Of a stretch of DNA of 64,000 bases, positions 44,950-54,593 are shown piece by piece. A program made the position numbers and the translations under genes. Position 1 is the stretch's first letter. Each line of letters opens with the position of its first letter. This DNA comes from Mucilaginibacter sp. cycad4 (lineage in GTDB: Bacteria; Bacteroidota; Bacteroidia; Sphingobacteriales; Sphingobacteriaceae). The stretch is from NCBI RefSeq assembly GCF_034263275.1, contig NZ_CP139559.1, positions 2,728,001-2,792,000 of the forward strand. The letters run 5' to 3'. Below the pieces are notes generated by a model, which saw only the letters and a list, made by a program, of their open reading frames with translations, was not told where the DNA came from and did no database searches.

Positions 44950-46059
44950 CTAATTGGCTGACTGAACAACTTTGATCTTATCGCCGTCTTCTATTTCAGT
45001 TGCACCTTCAACAACCAGTTGGTCGCCGGCTTTCAAGCCCGATAATATTTCTGTTTGCCCGCCGTAGGTAACGCCCGATTTAACATTTACCTGTTTTGCT
45101 ATACCATTTTGATTAACAAAAACATGGTCGCCGTTCTCTGATTTCTGTATAGCTTTAACCGGCACTGCTATGGTATTTGTTTTAGAATAATCGGCTATTT
45201 TTAAAATAGCGGTCATATTAGGACGAAGCGTGCTACGCTGAGGTAATTTTATCTCTACACCAAAACTGCGCGATGTTGCGTCGATAGCTTTGGCGGCAAA
45301 AGTGACCTTAGTAACCAATGAGTCCTTAGCATCCGGAATTAATATTTTAACATTGTTACCTGTATTTACACTGCTTGCATATGATTCAGGAACATCAGCC
45401 TTAACTTTTAAAACGTCGGCATTCACAATACGGATCCCTGTTTGACCGGGCATGGCGCCTTGTCCCAGCTTCAGGTCCATTTGATCTACAACGCCATTTA
45501 TAGGCGATATGATACGATATAAAGCTGATTGCTTTTTTAAGGAAGCCAGGGCTTTCTGACTGCTTTGTAAAGTGGTTTGCGCCTGAAGGTATTGCACTTC
45601 GGTTCCTATTTTCTGATCCCACAGATTTTTCTGACGATCAAACAATTGTTGATTTAAACTTACCTGGGCTTCGCTTTGCGCAATGTTTTGCTGCATAACG
45701 CTGTTGTCCAGTTGCGCTAAAACCTGGCCTTTACTCACGTGCTGGCCGGGTTTTACATAAATAGCTGTAATAATTGCCTGTGCCTGCGGGTAGGCCGTAA
45801 CGTTATCCTGCGCATCTATCTTACCTTGTATTTGTACATAATTGGTAAAGCTACCGGTTTTAACTTCAGTAACACTTACATCAGTACTTTTGGCCGAGTC
45901 GGTAGTACCTATCTCCGCCTGCAGCTTCTCAATTTTTGAGTTAATATCCGATTGCTGTTTTTTTAGATCGGCCAGTTCGGCCTTTTTATCTTTGGGTTTA
46001 CTTGAGCATGCAGCCAGTAAAACCAGGAATGGTATGTATATAAATTTTTTCATTTTCAT
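44950..46059 (-). CDS. RND periplasmic adaptor lipoprotein
   Basis: Membrane-fusion protein of 369 residues. A lipobox (FLVLLAAC, Cys about 18) shows lipid anchoring. A heptad coiled coil (ELADLKKQQSDINSKIEKLQ) is followed by the lipoyl halves (VKPGQHVSKGQVLAQLD and LYRIISPINGVVDQM) and beta-barrel/MP domains. ATG at 46059 is used, though the ATG two codons later is equally possible. Middle gene of the efflux operon, gaps 25 and 30 bp. Confidence 0.9.
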   Translation of the reverse strand: MKMKKFIYIPFLVLLAACSSKPKDKKAELADLKKQQSDINSKIEKLQAEIGTTDSAKSTDVSVTEVKTGSFTNYVQIQGKIDAQDNVTAYPQAQAIITAIYVKPGQHVSKGQVLAQLDNSVMQQNIAQSEAQVSLNQQLFDRQKNLWDQKIGTEVQYLQAQTTLQSSQKALASLKKQSALYRIISPINGVVDQMDLKLGQGAMPGQTGIRIVNADVLKVKADVPESYASSVNTGNNVKILIPDAKDSLVTKVTFAAKAIDATSRSFGVEIKLPQRSTLRPNMTAILKIADYSKTNTIAVPVKAIQKSENGDHVFVNQNGIAKQVNVKSGVTYGGQTEILSGLKAGDQLVVEGATEIEDGDKIKVVQSAN

Positions 46060-46089
46060 TGTTATATAGTGAGTTTAGCGTTGTTGTTA

Positions 46090-47442
46090 TTATTTAATTC
46101 GTCCGTAAGCTTTATCAAGGTCAACTTTACTAACCAGCGCATCATAAAGGCCTTGTATATATTTGTTGTCTGCATCTTCAAGGCCTGTTTGTGCCTGGGT
46201 AACCTCAATACTTGAACCCACCCCCTGCTGATATTTCACCTTCGATACGCGTAGCACTTCCTGTGCAAGGGTCTGGTTGCGCTTTTGATTATTAAGCGAT
46301 TGCAAACCGTTTACATAAGTGATATGAGCCTGGTTAGCCTGGAGCTTTAACCCGTTTTTTGCATTTTCCAGATCATTCTGCGATTTCACTACAGCAATTT
46401 TGTATTGTTTTATTTGATTGGTACGCTGAAGACCGCTAAATATTGGTACGTTTAAAGTTAACCCAACATAACTTGACGGGAAACTCATTTTATAAAGATT
46501 ACTAAAATTATTGTTCTGGTATGATGAGGTATAAGCCGCGTTAGCTTTAAGCGATGGAAGTGAAAGCGATCTTTGACGCTTCAAATCCAGTTGCTTAAGG
46601 TCTACAGCTGTTTCAGCTAAATTATACTCGATACGGTTATGATAAAAGGAGGTATCGGTCGCGAGCTCGGCGGTATTATCATCCAGCCTGATATCTTCAA
46701 GCTTATCTTTCAGGCTAAGCGCATATTCAATAGGCATACCCATCTGAAACTTAAGTACCTGATAATTTAAGGCTAACAAACGGATGGTATTTTCACGGCT
46801 GGTAACTAAATTATTATATTGAACAGAGATCCGGTCTACATCAATTTTTTCTACAACGCCTTGTTTGTTTTGCTGTATAGTTTCGTCCATCTGCTGTTTT
46901 AGCTGGGCAATATTTGCATTTAATAACCTTAACTGCTCATTACTTACCAAAACCTGGTAATAAGCTTTGGTAACATTAACGTTGGCCTCAATTTTTGAAC
47001 GAATATGATTTCTTATTGAAAGTTCTTTATACGTCTTTGATGCTTTTAAGCCAACAAGATAGCTACCGTCAAACAAGATCTGATCGGCATTAACGCCAAC
47101 GCTCGATTGGTATTTGACACCAAACTGAACAGGGATAAAAGTACCGGCGGGTTGTCCAAAAATTTCTCCTGGCAATAAAGTTGTAGGGATCTTCAGGTAA
47201 TCCTGGAACGACGCGGTTCCGCTTACCTGGGGCAAACCGATACCGGTGGTCTCTCTAACTTTATATTCGGCGCTTTTGATATCAAGCTTGGCGTTAACTA
47301 CAGAATCCTGATGCTCATACGCATAATTAACACAATCCTGAACCGTAAAATTGTACGTTTGTGTGCTTGGCGCTGCTTCCTGCGCATAGCCTTTAAAGGC
47401 GATGGCGCAAAACACAGTTGCCGTGTAAAATAGATATTTCAT
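46090..47442 (-). CDS. TolC-family outer-membrane channel
   Basis: Outer-membrane efflux protein of 450 residues. ATG at 47442 opens a signal peptide (MKYLFYTATVFCAIAFKGYAQ). Two OEP repeats show long amphipathic helices (e.g. NLVTSRENTIRLLALNYQVLKF and KVKYQQGVGSSIEVTQAQTGL). First structural gene of the operon, 83 bp after the TetR gene stop, where a small dyad (47505-47520) lies. Confidence 0.9.
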   Translation of the reverse strand: MKYLFYTATVFCAIAFKGYAQEAAPSTQTYNFTVQDCVNYAYEHQDSVVNAKLDIKSAEYKVRETTGIGLPQVSGTASFQDYLKIPTTLLPGEIFGQPAGTFIPVQFGVKYQSSVGVNADQILFDGSYLVGLKASKTYKELSIRNHIRSKIEANVNVTKAYYQVLVSNEQLRLLNANIAQLKQQMDETIQQNKQGVVEKIDVDRISVQYNNLVTSRENTIRLLALNYQVLKFQMGMPIEYALSLKDKLEDIRLDDNTAELATDTSFYHNRIEYNLAETAVDLKQLDLKRQRSLSLPSLKANAAYTSSYQNNNFSNLYKMSFPSSYVGLTLNVPIFSGLQRTNQIKQYKIAVVKSQNDLENAKNGLKLQANQAHITYVNGLQSLNNQKRNQTLAQEVLRVSKVKYQQGVGSSIEVTQAQTGLEDADNKYIQGLYDALVSKVDLDKAYGRIK

Positions 47443-47504
47443 TATATATGTTGTGGTTGAGTGATTTGACTTCATTTAAACTGATACAAATTTCATGCAG
47501 TTAA

Positions 47505-47520
47505 TGACAACTGTGTGTCA
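47505..47520. promoter_or_regulatory. Small dyad TGACA-N6-TGTCA
   Basis: 5-bp arms in the 83-bp gap between the TetR gene and the TolC gene. It could be a second TetR site at the operon promoter, but the arms are short and a chance match is possible. Confidence 0.3.
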
Positions 47521-47525
47521 GCATG

Positions 47526-48137
47526 TTATTCATTATTAATATTCTTATACTCGTTAAGCAGCTTGTAACCCTCAAGTGTACAAATGCCATAATTAAAATG
47601 ATCTAAAAACTGAACTTGTACCTTCCATGGACTAAACTCAATTACCGGGAATATCGAAGTGTTAAAACCCAACTCCACCTGGTTAACCCGCATCCGTGCC
47701 ATTATCTTTACGTCAATATCCTTACGGATGTAACCCTGCCCCATTCCTTTAATTAAAAGTTCTTCCATTTTTTGGATCAACACTTCAGCCTTGAATTTTT
47801 GAAAGTCGTCCCAGGCTTCAGCATGATATTTTTGCAGGTCGTGAATGACAATCGGGTTGATCCTTGAAAAGATCTCCTCCGAGCATTTGGTCATGTTGAT
47901 CATCTCTTCAATTACATTTGCCGATTTACTGATGATATCATTCATTTGATCCTCATCTTCCTTCAGTTTCTTTTTTGTAAGAGCAACAACTAATTCGTTT
48001 TTGTCCCTGAAAAACTGATAGATCGTTTTTTTTGACATGCCAAGGTGCCTGGCTATATCATCCATGGTGATACTTTTGATCCCTGCTGTTAAAAACAGGT
48101 CTTCGGCTCCCTTTATAATTCTTTCTGTTTGACTCAT
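47526..48137 (-). CDS. TetR/AcrR repressor of the efflux operon
   Basis: Protein of 203 residues. HTH about 6-52 (IKSITMDDIARHLGMSKKTIYQFFRDKNELV). The C-terminal domain is of a kind often found next to RND operons in Bacteroidota. It is the first gene of the operon TetR-TolC-adaptor-RND on the minus strand. A GGAAAC...GTTTCC dyad 23-50 bp before its start codon is a good autoregulatory operator. Confidence 0.9.
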   Translation of the reverse strand: MSQTERIIKGAEDLFLTAGIKSITMDDIARHLGMSKKTIYQFFRDKNELVVALTKKKLKEDEDQMNDIISKSANVIEEMINMTKCSEEIFSRINPIVIHDLQKYHAEAWDDFQKFKAEVLIQKMEELLIKGMGQGYIRKDIDVKIMARMRVNQVELGFNTSIFPVIEFSPWKVQVQFLDHFNYGICTLEGYKLLNEYKNINNE

Positions 48138-48159
48138 TGACTTTCCGGGTCAAAACTAA

Positions 48160-48187
48160 GGAAACATTTTTTGAATAAAAAGTTTCC
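48160..48187. promoter_or_regulatory. GGAAAC-N16-GTTTCC dyad, TetR operator candidate
   Basis: Arms 48160-48165 and 48182-48187 with A/T-rich flanks that continue the symmetry (ATTTTTT / AAAAA). The span of 28 bp is TetR-like. It lies between the TetR gene and the divergent purB promoter. Confidence 0.5.
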
Positions 48188-48308
48188 ATTCATTTTTACT
48201 TTTCCATTACAAATACTTGTTCATTTTTAAAATCCATTTAATTTTTGCTTGTTATCTGGCGGTTTATTTGCAAAGCTTTTAATCTGCCTGCGGCACATCA
48301 AAAATCAT

Positions 48309-48316
48309 TACCTTTG
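48309..48316 (+). promoter_or_regulatory. -7 box TACCTTTG of purB
   Basis: Perfect TAnnTTTG 27 bp before the purB ATG at 48344. The spacing gives a short leader. A clear -33 TTG was not seen. Confidence 0.65.
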
Positions 48317-48343
48317 CAAAAATTATTACCCACTCTTTTTAAT

Positions 48344-49687
48344 ATGACGCTTACTTCACTTTCTGCGATCTCGCCTATTGACGGCCGTTATAGAAACACC
48401 TCTGCCGAACTTGCCGGATACTTTTCAGAATATGCACTTATTAAGTACCGCGTATTTGTTGAGATCGAATATTTTATTGCACTGGTTGAATACCCACTAC
48501 CTCAGTTACAACAGTTTGATAAAAATATATCAGAAAAGTTACGCGACATTTACAGGAATTTTTCGGAAGATGACGCTGAAAGTATCAAAGTGATTGAAAA
48601 AACGACAAATCACGATGTTAAAGCAGTTGAATATTTCATTAAAAAAGAGTTTGATAAATTAGGGCTTGAGCCATATAAAGAGTTTATCCATTTTGGACTT
48701 ACCTCGCAGGATATCAATAATACCGCTATCCCATACACCTTTAAACTTGCTTTAAACAACAGCTACTACCCAGCTATCATTGAGCTGGTTAATATTTTAA
48801 AAGCTTTTGCTGCCGATTGGGAGAACGTTCCGTTGTTGGCACACACCCATGGTCAGCCGGCTTCACCAACGCGTTTAGGCAAAGAGATCCTTGTTTTTGT
48901 TGAGCGTTTGGAAAGCCAGCTTGAATTATTAAAACCGATCCCGCATTCTGCCAAATTTGGCGGTGCTACCGGTAATTTTAACGCTCACTTTATCGCCTAC
49001 CCTGATAAAGACTGGAAAGCATTTGGCAATCATTTTGTGAATGAGATATTGGGGTTAAAACGCTCACAGTTTACCACCCAAATTGAGCATTACGACAACT
49101 TTGCCGCGCAATGTGATGCCTTAAAACGCATCAACAATATCCTTATTGATCTTGACCGCGATATGTGGACCTACATCTCGATGAATTACTTCAAGCAAAA
49201 GATCAAAGCAGGTGAAATTGGCTCATCAGCTATGCCGCATAAAGTTAACCCTATCGATTTTGAAAATTCAGAAGGTAACTTAGGTATTGCCAATGCTTTA
49301 TTTGAGCACCTTGCCGCTAAACTGCCAATATCAAGGTTACAGCGCGATTTAACCGATTCTACAGTATTAAGGAACATCGGCGTACCTTTTGCGCATACGC
49401 TTATCGCTATTAAATCAACCGTTAGGGGCTTGAACAAGCTTTTATTGAATACTGACGCCATCAATGCCGACCTGGAAGCTAACTGGCCTGTTGTTGCCGA
49501 AGCTATTCAAACCATATTAAGGCGCGAAGGTTACCCTAATCCATACGAGGCGCTTAAAGATCTTACCCGTACCAATCAACAGATCAATGCCAACACAATA
49601 GCGGAGTTTGTTGATACGTTAAATGTAAGTGACGTTATTAAAGACGAGATCAAAAAGATCACGCCGCTGAATTATACCGGGATTTGA
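48344..49687 (+). CDS. purB: Adenylosuccinate lyase
   Basis: Purine biosynthesis enzyme of 447 residues that releases fumarate from SAICAR and from adenylosuccinate. The start is ATG at 48344 (MTLTSLSAISPIDGRYR), since the longer TTG frame would overrun the promoter. The family signature is SSAMPHKVNPIDFENSEG (about residues 286-303), with THGQPASPTRLGKE and the general base loop TSQDINNTA. All key residues are present. Confidence 0.95.
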   Translation: MTLTSLSAISPIDGRYRNTSAELAGYFSEYALIKYRVFVEIEYFIALVEYPLPQLQQFDKNISEKLRDIYRNFSEDDAESIKVIEKTTNHDVKAVEYFIKKEFDKLGLEPYKEFIHFGLTSQDINNTAIPYTFKLALNNSYYPAIIELVNILKAFAADWENVPLLAHTHGQPASPTRLGKEILVFVERLESQLELLKPIPHSAKFGGATGNFNAHFIAYPDKDWKAFGNHFVNEILGLKRSQFTTQIEHYDNFAAQCDALKRINNILIDLDRDMWTYISMNYFKQKIKAGEIGSSAMPHKVNPIDFENSEGNLGIANALFEHLAAKLPISRLQRDLTDSTVLRNIGVPFAHTLIAIKSTVRGLNKLLLNTDAINADLEANWPVVAEAIQTILRREGYPNPYEALKDLTRTNQQINANTIAEFVDTLNVSDVIKDEIKKITPLNYTGI

Positions 49688-49800
49688 TTTGCTGATCTGC
49701 AGATATAACAAAATCATCCGCATGTCATAACAAAGTAAGTGGTAGTTTTTAATAAAAAAGGTCACTAAATTTGTTAATTAAGATTTTAAAACACGAAACG

Positions 49801-50352
49801 ATGAACATCAACGTATATACCGAATTAACGCCTAACCCGGCAACTATGAAATTCATAGTTAACAAACTGCTGATTAATGGCAGTGTTGACTTCCCTACTA
49901 AGGAAAGTGCCGAAAAATCACCCTTTGCAAAGGAGCTTTATAAGTTTTCATTTGTAAACGGCGTTTTCTTTGCCAGTAATTTTGTTACCATTACCAAAAC
50001 TGAAGGCAGTGACTGGGCAGATGTTGAGCCGATAATGAAAGAGTTTGTTAAAGGTGCAATCGAATCAGAATTGAAGATCCAGTTAGAGGAAGAAGCAGAA
50101 GCCGGAAACTTTGAAGGTACAGAAACTGAGGTTAAAATTCAGCAGATCCTGCATGATTACGTTCGCCCGGCTGTTGAGCAGGATGGCGGCGCTATCTCTT
50201 ATCGCTCATTTAACGAAGGCGTGGTAACCGTTGAACTTCGTGGTTCATGCAGCGGTTGTCCTTCATCAACTGTAACCCTTAAAGCCGGCATCGAAAACCT
50301 GCTTAAGCGTATGGTACCCGAAGTTACCGAAGTGGTATCTGAAGCGTTATAA
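49801..50352 (+). CDS. NifU family Fe-S scaffold protein
   Basis: Protein of 183 residues. An N-terminal Nfu_N domain (MNINVYTELTPNPATMKF...) and a C-terminal NifU domain with the cluster Cys pair GSCSGCPSS (about 147-155) match the NfuA type that carries Fe-S clusters to target enzymes. ATG at 49801 is preferred to the longer frame at 49771. It is followed by a strong terminator. Confidence 0.9.
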   Translation: MNINVYTELTPNPATMKFIVNKLLINGSVDFPTKESAEKSPFAKELYKFSFVNGVFFASNFVTITKTEGSDWADVEPIMKEFVKGAIESELKIQLEEEAEAGNFEGTETEVKIQQILHDYVRPAVEQDGGAISYRSFNEGVVTVELRGSCSGCPSSTVTLKAGIENLLKRMVPEVTEVVSEAL

Positions 50353-50389
50353 TATTGAAGATTTGGGGTTCGAGCCCCATTGCTTACCC

Positions 50390-50421
50390 AAAAGCCTCTT
50401 ATTGCGCAATAAGAGGCTTTT
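50390..50421. terminator. Strong intrinsic terminator after the NifU gene
   Basis: A 16-bp perfect palindrome (arms 50390-50405 and 50406-50421, aaaagcctcttattgc type) with T-rich tail tgtttttt. It ends the NifU-type transcript. Confidence 0.85.
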
Positions 50422-50627
50422 GTTTTTTACCTATACCTTTTACTTCAGATTATGATTATTTTTCCTCAATAAGTTTTATACTTTAGCTACCCAAATCCTT
50501 AAATAATGTCACAATTGACTAAAAACACACCTTCCCTGGTTATAAGAATGATAACAGTGGAATGCGCTCAACACCACGGGCACCTAAGCACTCCTTTCAA
50601 TTAAAGAGCAACTGATTTATCTAAACT

Positions 50628-51548
50628 ATGGAAATCGAAAGATTACTAAACTGTACTAACTGTGGCGCAGTATTAACGGCAAGTACAGATCAAATAATTA
50701 ACTGCGCATACTGTGGAACAGTTTATCACCAAAAACTGCAGACTAATAATACTTTATCTTCTACAGAAACCGCAACAGAAGATACACAACGTGAACCAGA
50801 AAGTGCGGAAAATGGCAAAGCCAGTGAAGCATTCCAGTCAGATAATTATGTTCCGGATAGGCAGAATAGGAGTCTTGGAGCTAATATCATTATAATAGCT
50901 TCAGTCATCATTATAATAACAATAGCGATAGTCAAAAAGATGGGCCAAGACCAGGCCCCCCGTAGCAATACTCTTACCATTGATACCGTGATGCGCTTTG
51001 GTCGGACTCAGCCCACCAAGTTGACAGATATGGAACAAAGTAGTCTTGAAAAATTATCTACACTCGATATAGATCAAACACTTTTCAATAAATTGTATAA
51101 AAATGCAGACGTTAGTGGATTATCATCTGGCATTCAGGAAACTAACGTAATTGATAATAAATCAATTTTCGGCAAGCCGATTAGTGGTTTGTATATCGAT
51201 ATATATTATAGCGATGCCGGGTATTCGATTTATTTTGGCAGCCAACATCTAAGTAAAAATCCATTAGAGTTACAGGGTTTAACCTTTATCATAAACGATG
51301 AGCATCTCCAATATCAGCCCAACTTTTCCGCTGATACGTTGCAACATTTAACTAACGACTACAGCCATGAGATGATTTATGGCATCGATGTTTTAATGTT
51401 GCTAAAACTCGCAACAGCTGACAAGGTCGCTATCCATTTTATGGGCAAAAATGGCCAGGATCAGATAATATTACCAAAAGATCAGCAAGATGCGCTTAAG
51501 AGGCAATTGCAAATTTATAAAGGATTGCTTTTAGGATACGCCAAGTAG
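50628..51548 (+). CDS. Zinc-ribbon membrane protein, function unknown
   Basis: Protein of 306 residues. An N-terminal zinc ribbon (CTNCGA and CAYCGT, two CxxC pairs within residues 9-32) is followed by an acidic linker, one membrane helix (about 88-106, NIIIIASVIIIITIAIVKK) and a large C-terminal domain (about 115-306). The ribbon is probably cytosolic and the C-terminal domain outside. Related membrane proteins exist in Bacteroidota, but I cannot name a family. Confidence 0.65.
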   Translation: MEIERLLNCTNCGAVLTASTDQIINCAYCGTVYHQKLQTNNTLSSTETATEDTQREPESAENGKASEAFQSDNYVPDRQNRSLGANIIIIASVIIIITIAIVKKMGQDQAPRSNTLTIDTVMRFGRTQPTKLTDMEQSSLEKLSTLDIDQTLFNKLYKNADVSGLSSGIQETNVIDNKSIFGKPISGLYIDIYYSDAGYSIYFGSQHLSKNPLELQGLTFIINDEHLQYQPNFSADTLQHLTNDYSHEMIYGIDVLMLLKLATADKVAIHFMGKNGQDQIILPKDQQDALKRQLQIYKGLLLGYAK

Positions 51549-51553
51549 TTGTA

Positions 51554-51589
51554 TTATTTAAAATACTTCTGTATCATCTGCAACATCCC
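51554..51589 (-). pseudogene. Remnant duplicate of the IMPase gene tail (12 codons)
   Basis: In frame on the minus strand the bases encode GMLQMIQKYFK and TAA, 7 of 11 residues identical to the end of the inositol monophosphatase gene (52159-52194, EMLEVIGKYFK). 30 of 36 bases match, including 16 consecutive bases across the stop. Upstream in the frame there is a stop. It suggests that DNA containing the DUF5071 gene entered next to the IMPase end and duplicated or replaced it. Confidence 0.6.
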
Positions 51590-51742
51590 TCAACTGGCGC
51601 GTATGCTGCGTCGATTAAGTGTGTATGCTCGTGAACTTTAATATTCTATTTTCATATATCGAAAACTCACTAGTAGCCCACATCTCAACGCAACCTTTCG
51701 TACTCGTGTCAGAATGAGATTTTTTGTAACTAATTGCTCTAC

Positions 51743-52123
51743 TCACTTATAATCTTCATTTAAAATGGAAATTGCATCAAGATTAACTTCACAATCGATC
51801 TCATCTCTCGATGGAAACTTTGCTATCCGTTTAAGCTCACTCAATAAAAGCGAATTTTCGGTATTTCTTGCGAAAGTCCCCAATATCCAGGCTTTCCATT
51901 CCCCGTCGTCCGTCTTTAAGATCCTGATTATATAGGGAACCAATCTGTCGGCAAATGGCTTGAGAATATCTGCAACAGGCCTCGCGATGGGCCAGTTCAT
52001 ATCCTGAAGCCATTCTAATAAATCAGGAATAATAGGCTCCAGCTGCTCAAAGGAAAGTTTTTTAAGCCCGGCGATTACTCTCTGATCATCCTTATGTTTT
52101 GGCACTAGGTCTCTAATATCCAT
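51743..52123 (-). CDS. DUF5071 family protein
   Basis: Helical protein of 126 residues: MDIRDLVPKHKDDQRVIAGLK, LLEWLQDMNWPIARPVADIL and WKAWILGTFA are family hallmarks (HEAT-like repeats). Function unknown; such genes are often found in accessory regions. It ends before the IMPase-like remnant and begins 35 bp after the real IMPase stop, on the same strand. Confidence 0.85.
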   Translation of the reverse strand: MDIRDLVPKHKDDQRVIAGLKKLSFEQLEPIIPDLLEWLQDMNWPIARPVADILKPFADRLVPYIIRILKTDDGEWKAWILGTFARNTENSLLLSELKRIAKFPSRDEIDCEVNLDAISILNEDYK

Positions 52124-52158
52124 ATCAAGTATTCCATCAATCGTATATAAAAATACTC

Positions 52159-52950
52159 TTATTTAAAATACTTCCCTATCACCTCCAGCATCTCCCCTGT
52201 TATCTTCCCATTAGTCGCCAATAATTCGCGGGTATCCAGTACTTCAGAGCCGCCTTTAAAGTTCACCACTTCACCTCCGGCTTGTTTAACAATGACAATA
52301 CCGGCAGCAACATCCCAGGCGTTAAGGTTATACTCATAAAAAGCATCAAAACGACCACAGGCAGTATAAGCCATGTCAACAGCTGCAGAACCTAAACGGC
52401 GCAGGCCATGGCTGCTACGCATTAGTTCTGTAAACAATTCGATATAGGCGGCCTGCTTTGTAAAATCGTAATATGGGAAACCGGTTGCCAGTAAGCTGGT
52501 ACCAACCGTGCTGTTTTTACTTACGCTGATCTCTTTACCATTCAGGTATGCCGGCGCATCTTTCCAGGCGTAAAAGCATTCGTCGAGGTTTATTTCGTAT
52601 ACCACGCCGGCTATCAGTTCATCATATTCTTTCAAAGCTATGCTTACCGAAAAAGCCGGTACACCGTGGATGAAATTGGTGGTGCCATCAAGCGGGTCGA
52701 TGATCCAGTTATAGCGCTCGCCAATTTTAGTTGTTGTTTTTTCTTCGGTGATGAAACCGGCTTCAGGTAGTATTTTGCTCAGGCCTTTTACGATGGTTTC
52801 TTCGGCTGTTTTATCAACGTATGATACCATATCGTTGAGGCCTTTATATTCTATCCTATCAGGATCAAATGCTTTACGCTCCTGCCTGATGAAATCACCT
52901 GCTTGTTTTGAAACTTCAATTACCTGGTTTATGATGCTCGCTGTTTGCAT
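52159..52950 (-). CDS. Inositol monophosphatase family protein
   Basis: Metal-dependent phosphatase of 263 residues. Motifs: ITEEKT (about 67), IDPLDGTTNFIHG (about 86-98) and WDVAAGIVIVKQAGG (about 212-226). Possible substrates are myo-inositol-1-phosphate, NADP-type nucleotides or 3'-phosphoadenosine phosphate. Its start overlaps the gtrA gene by 35 bp on the same strand. Confidence 0.93.
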   Translation of the reverse strand: MQTASIINQVIEVSKQAGDFIRQERKAFDPDRIEYKGLNDMVSYVDKTAEETIVKGLSKILPEAGFITEEKTTTKIGERYNWIIDPLDGTTNFIHGVPAFSVSIALKEYDELIAGVVYEINLDECFYAWKDAPAYLNGKEISVSKNSTVGTSLLATGFPYYDFTKQAAYIELFTELMRSSHGLRRLGSAAVDMAYTACGRFDAFYEYNLNAWDVAAGIVIVKQAGGEVVNFKGGSEVLDTRELLATNGKITGEMLEVIGKYFK

Positions 52951-53404
52951 GGTTACGTTTTAATGATAGACTGAATGAAAAAACTTTATGGATAAAAAAG
53001 CTTGCGAAGAACAGACTGAGCGCAGCCGAGATCCGCGCTACCGTCGGGTTAAAACTGCAAGCCTGGATCAATATTTTCACAACCGATAAGTTGGCAAAAA
53101 AACCGATAATAGCCACTGTTACAAAACGAAGGAACTGCTTGCGCGGTGCCGATTTAGATTCGTTGAACACCATGTAGCGGGTAATTAAAAAATTAACTAC
53201 AACGCCCATAAAAAACGACAATGCCAGCGAAACGGTATAGTTACGAACGGTAAGTCCGAATATCCGGTAAGTATGCTGTATAAGCAGGTTGTGGTAAAAA
53301 AGATAAAATGCCGAAACATCAACCAAAAAACCGGCACCGGCCGAAAGTACAAATCTGAATACCTGATTATCGATTAATTTGCCTTTTGATTTATTATCAG
53401 CCAT
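52916..53404 (-). CDS. GtrA family membrane protein
   Basis: Protein of 162 residues with four hydrophobic helices. [20 protein letters not shown] is the typical first segment. GtrA proteins are thought to flip lipid-linked sugars. It overlaps lgt by 8 bp and IMPase by 35 bp, so the four genes form one operon. Confidence 0.9.
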   Translation of the reverse strand: MADNKSKGKLIDNQVFRFVLSAGAGFLVDVSAFYLFYHNLLIQHTYRIFGLTVRNYTVSLALSFFMGVVVNFLITRYMVFNESKSAPRKQFLRFVTVAIIGFFANLSVVKILIQACSFNPTVARISAALSLFFASFFIHKVFSFSLSLKRNHANSEHHKPGN

Positions 53405-54566
53405 TTGTTGTGCGCAGCGCTTTCTTTTCTTTGTTTAATCCGGTTACAATAAGTGTAATACCTCCTAAAATCATGATCACAGAGATCATTTCGGCCTGGG
53501 TAAATGAAACACCTGCAACAACATACTTTGTATTAACCCTGATGAGCTCAATAAAGAAACGCTCAACGCCAGCTAATATCATGTACACACCAAACAAAAC
53601 GCCCGGAGCTTTAAAAATGTGCCTTATTTTCCACAATACAAAGAACAGTAATAAACAAATTACAGATTCATAAAATGAGGTTGGATAAACGGGGTATTGC
53701 AGCTCATGGCAAAATTTGCCTACACAATTAACCATCTGTACGCCTTCGTCGTTCACGTTATGCGGAAATTTAAAGCTCCACATCCAATCGGGTGCCCAGC
53801 TTAACCAGTGTGGTTTTGGTGCAAGGTTAACTATGCCCCAGTCACCGTCGCCGCTCATCTGGCAGCCTATACGGCCTAATGCATAAGCCAGCATCACGCC
53901 CGGGCCGCCAATATCAAGCATAACCAATGGCTTAACGCCGTTTTTATTGGCAACATAAAGTACAGCTGCACCACCGCAAATGAGGCCTCCATAAAAAGTT
54001 AAACCGCTAAAGCCTATCAGCATGCCAACGGGGTCTTTCATAAAATCGCCCCAGTTTTCTAACGCGTTGAACAACTTAGCGCCGGCAAAGCCAAACACAG
54101 CCGCCCATAACAATATGCTCCCCATCAGTTCGTGGGGATGTACATCAACATCTTTAGTTTCGGGCTTGTCACGGCGTTGCTTTTGAGCCTCGTTCCATGC
54201 CCAATAAGCAAAAACAGCTGCTCCAAGGATCCCGCCTATCCAGTTGCCACGCAGGGATAATAAAAATTCCTGCGGACTATCAATGAGAGCCTGATAATTG
54301 AGAATACAATCAACAATTTTGTAGCCTAACAGAAAACCAAAAACACCATTGCCCGCAAGCTCGGCATTTGAAGCCGGCAAACCGATAGTAACCCTTTTTT
54401 TTAAACTATGGATAACGCCTGATGCCTCTTTGCGTTTAAACTCCTGCGTGAAAGCCCAGTAAGCGCCAACAAAAGCTATCGCTACAAAAAAGCCAAAAGT
54501 TTGGATAGGCAGGGGAAGATTAAAACCAAAAAGGTATTTCAGTAACGATGTGAGCGTTGGAAACAT
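53397..54566 (-). CDS. lgt: Prolipoprotein diacylglyceryl transferase
   Basis: Integral membrane enzyme of 389 residues that transfers diacylglyceryl from phosphatidylglycerol to the lipobox Cys of prolipoproteins. The Lgt signature [14 protein letters not shown] is present near residues 229-242, with YPTSFYESV further down. It is longer than the E. coli enzyme (about 290) because of extra loops, usual in this phylum. The ORF end overlaps the gtrA start. Confidence 0.93.
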   Translation of the reverse strand: MFPTLTSLLKYLFGFNLPLPIQTFGFFVAIAFVGAYWAFTQEFKRKEASGVIHSLKKRVTIGLPASNAELAGNGVFGFLLGYKIVDCILNYQALIDSPQEFLLSLRGNWIGGILGAAVFAYWAWNEAQKQRRDKPETKDVDVHPHELMGSILLWAAVFGFAGAKLFNALENWGDFMKDPVGMLIGFSGLTFYGGLICGGAAVLYVANKNGVKPLVMLDIGGPGVMLAYALGRIGCQMSGDGDWGIVNLAPKPHWLSWAPDWMWSFKFPHNVNDEGVQMVNCVGKFCHELQYPVYPTSFYESVICLLLFFVLWKIRHIFKAPGVLFGVYMILAGVERFFIELIRVNTKYVVAGVSFTQAEMISVIMILGGITLIVTGLNKEKKALRTTNG

Positions 54567-54593
54567 AGGTTATATTTTAGGCGAATATAGAAT

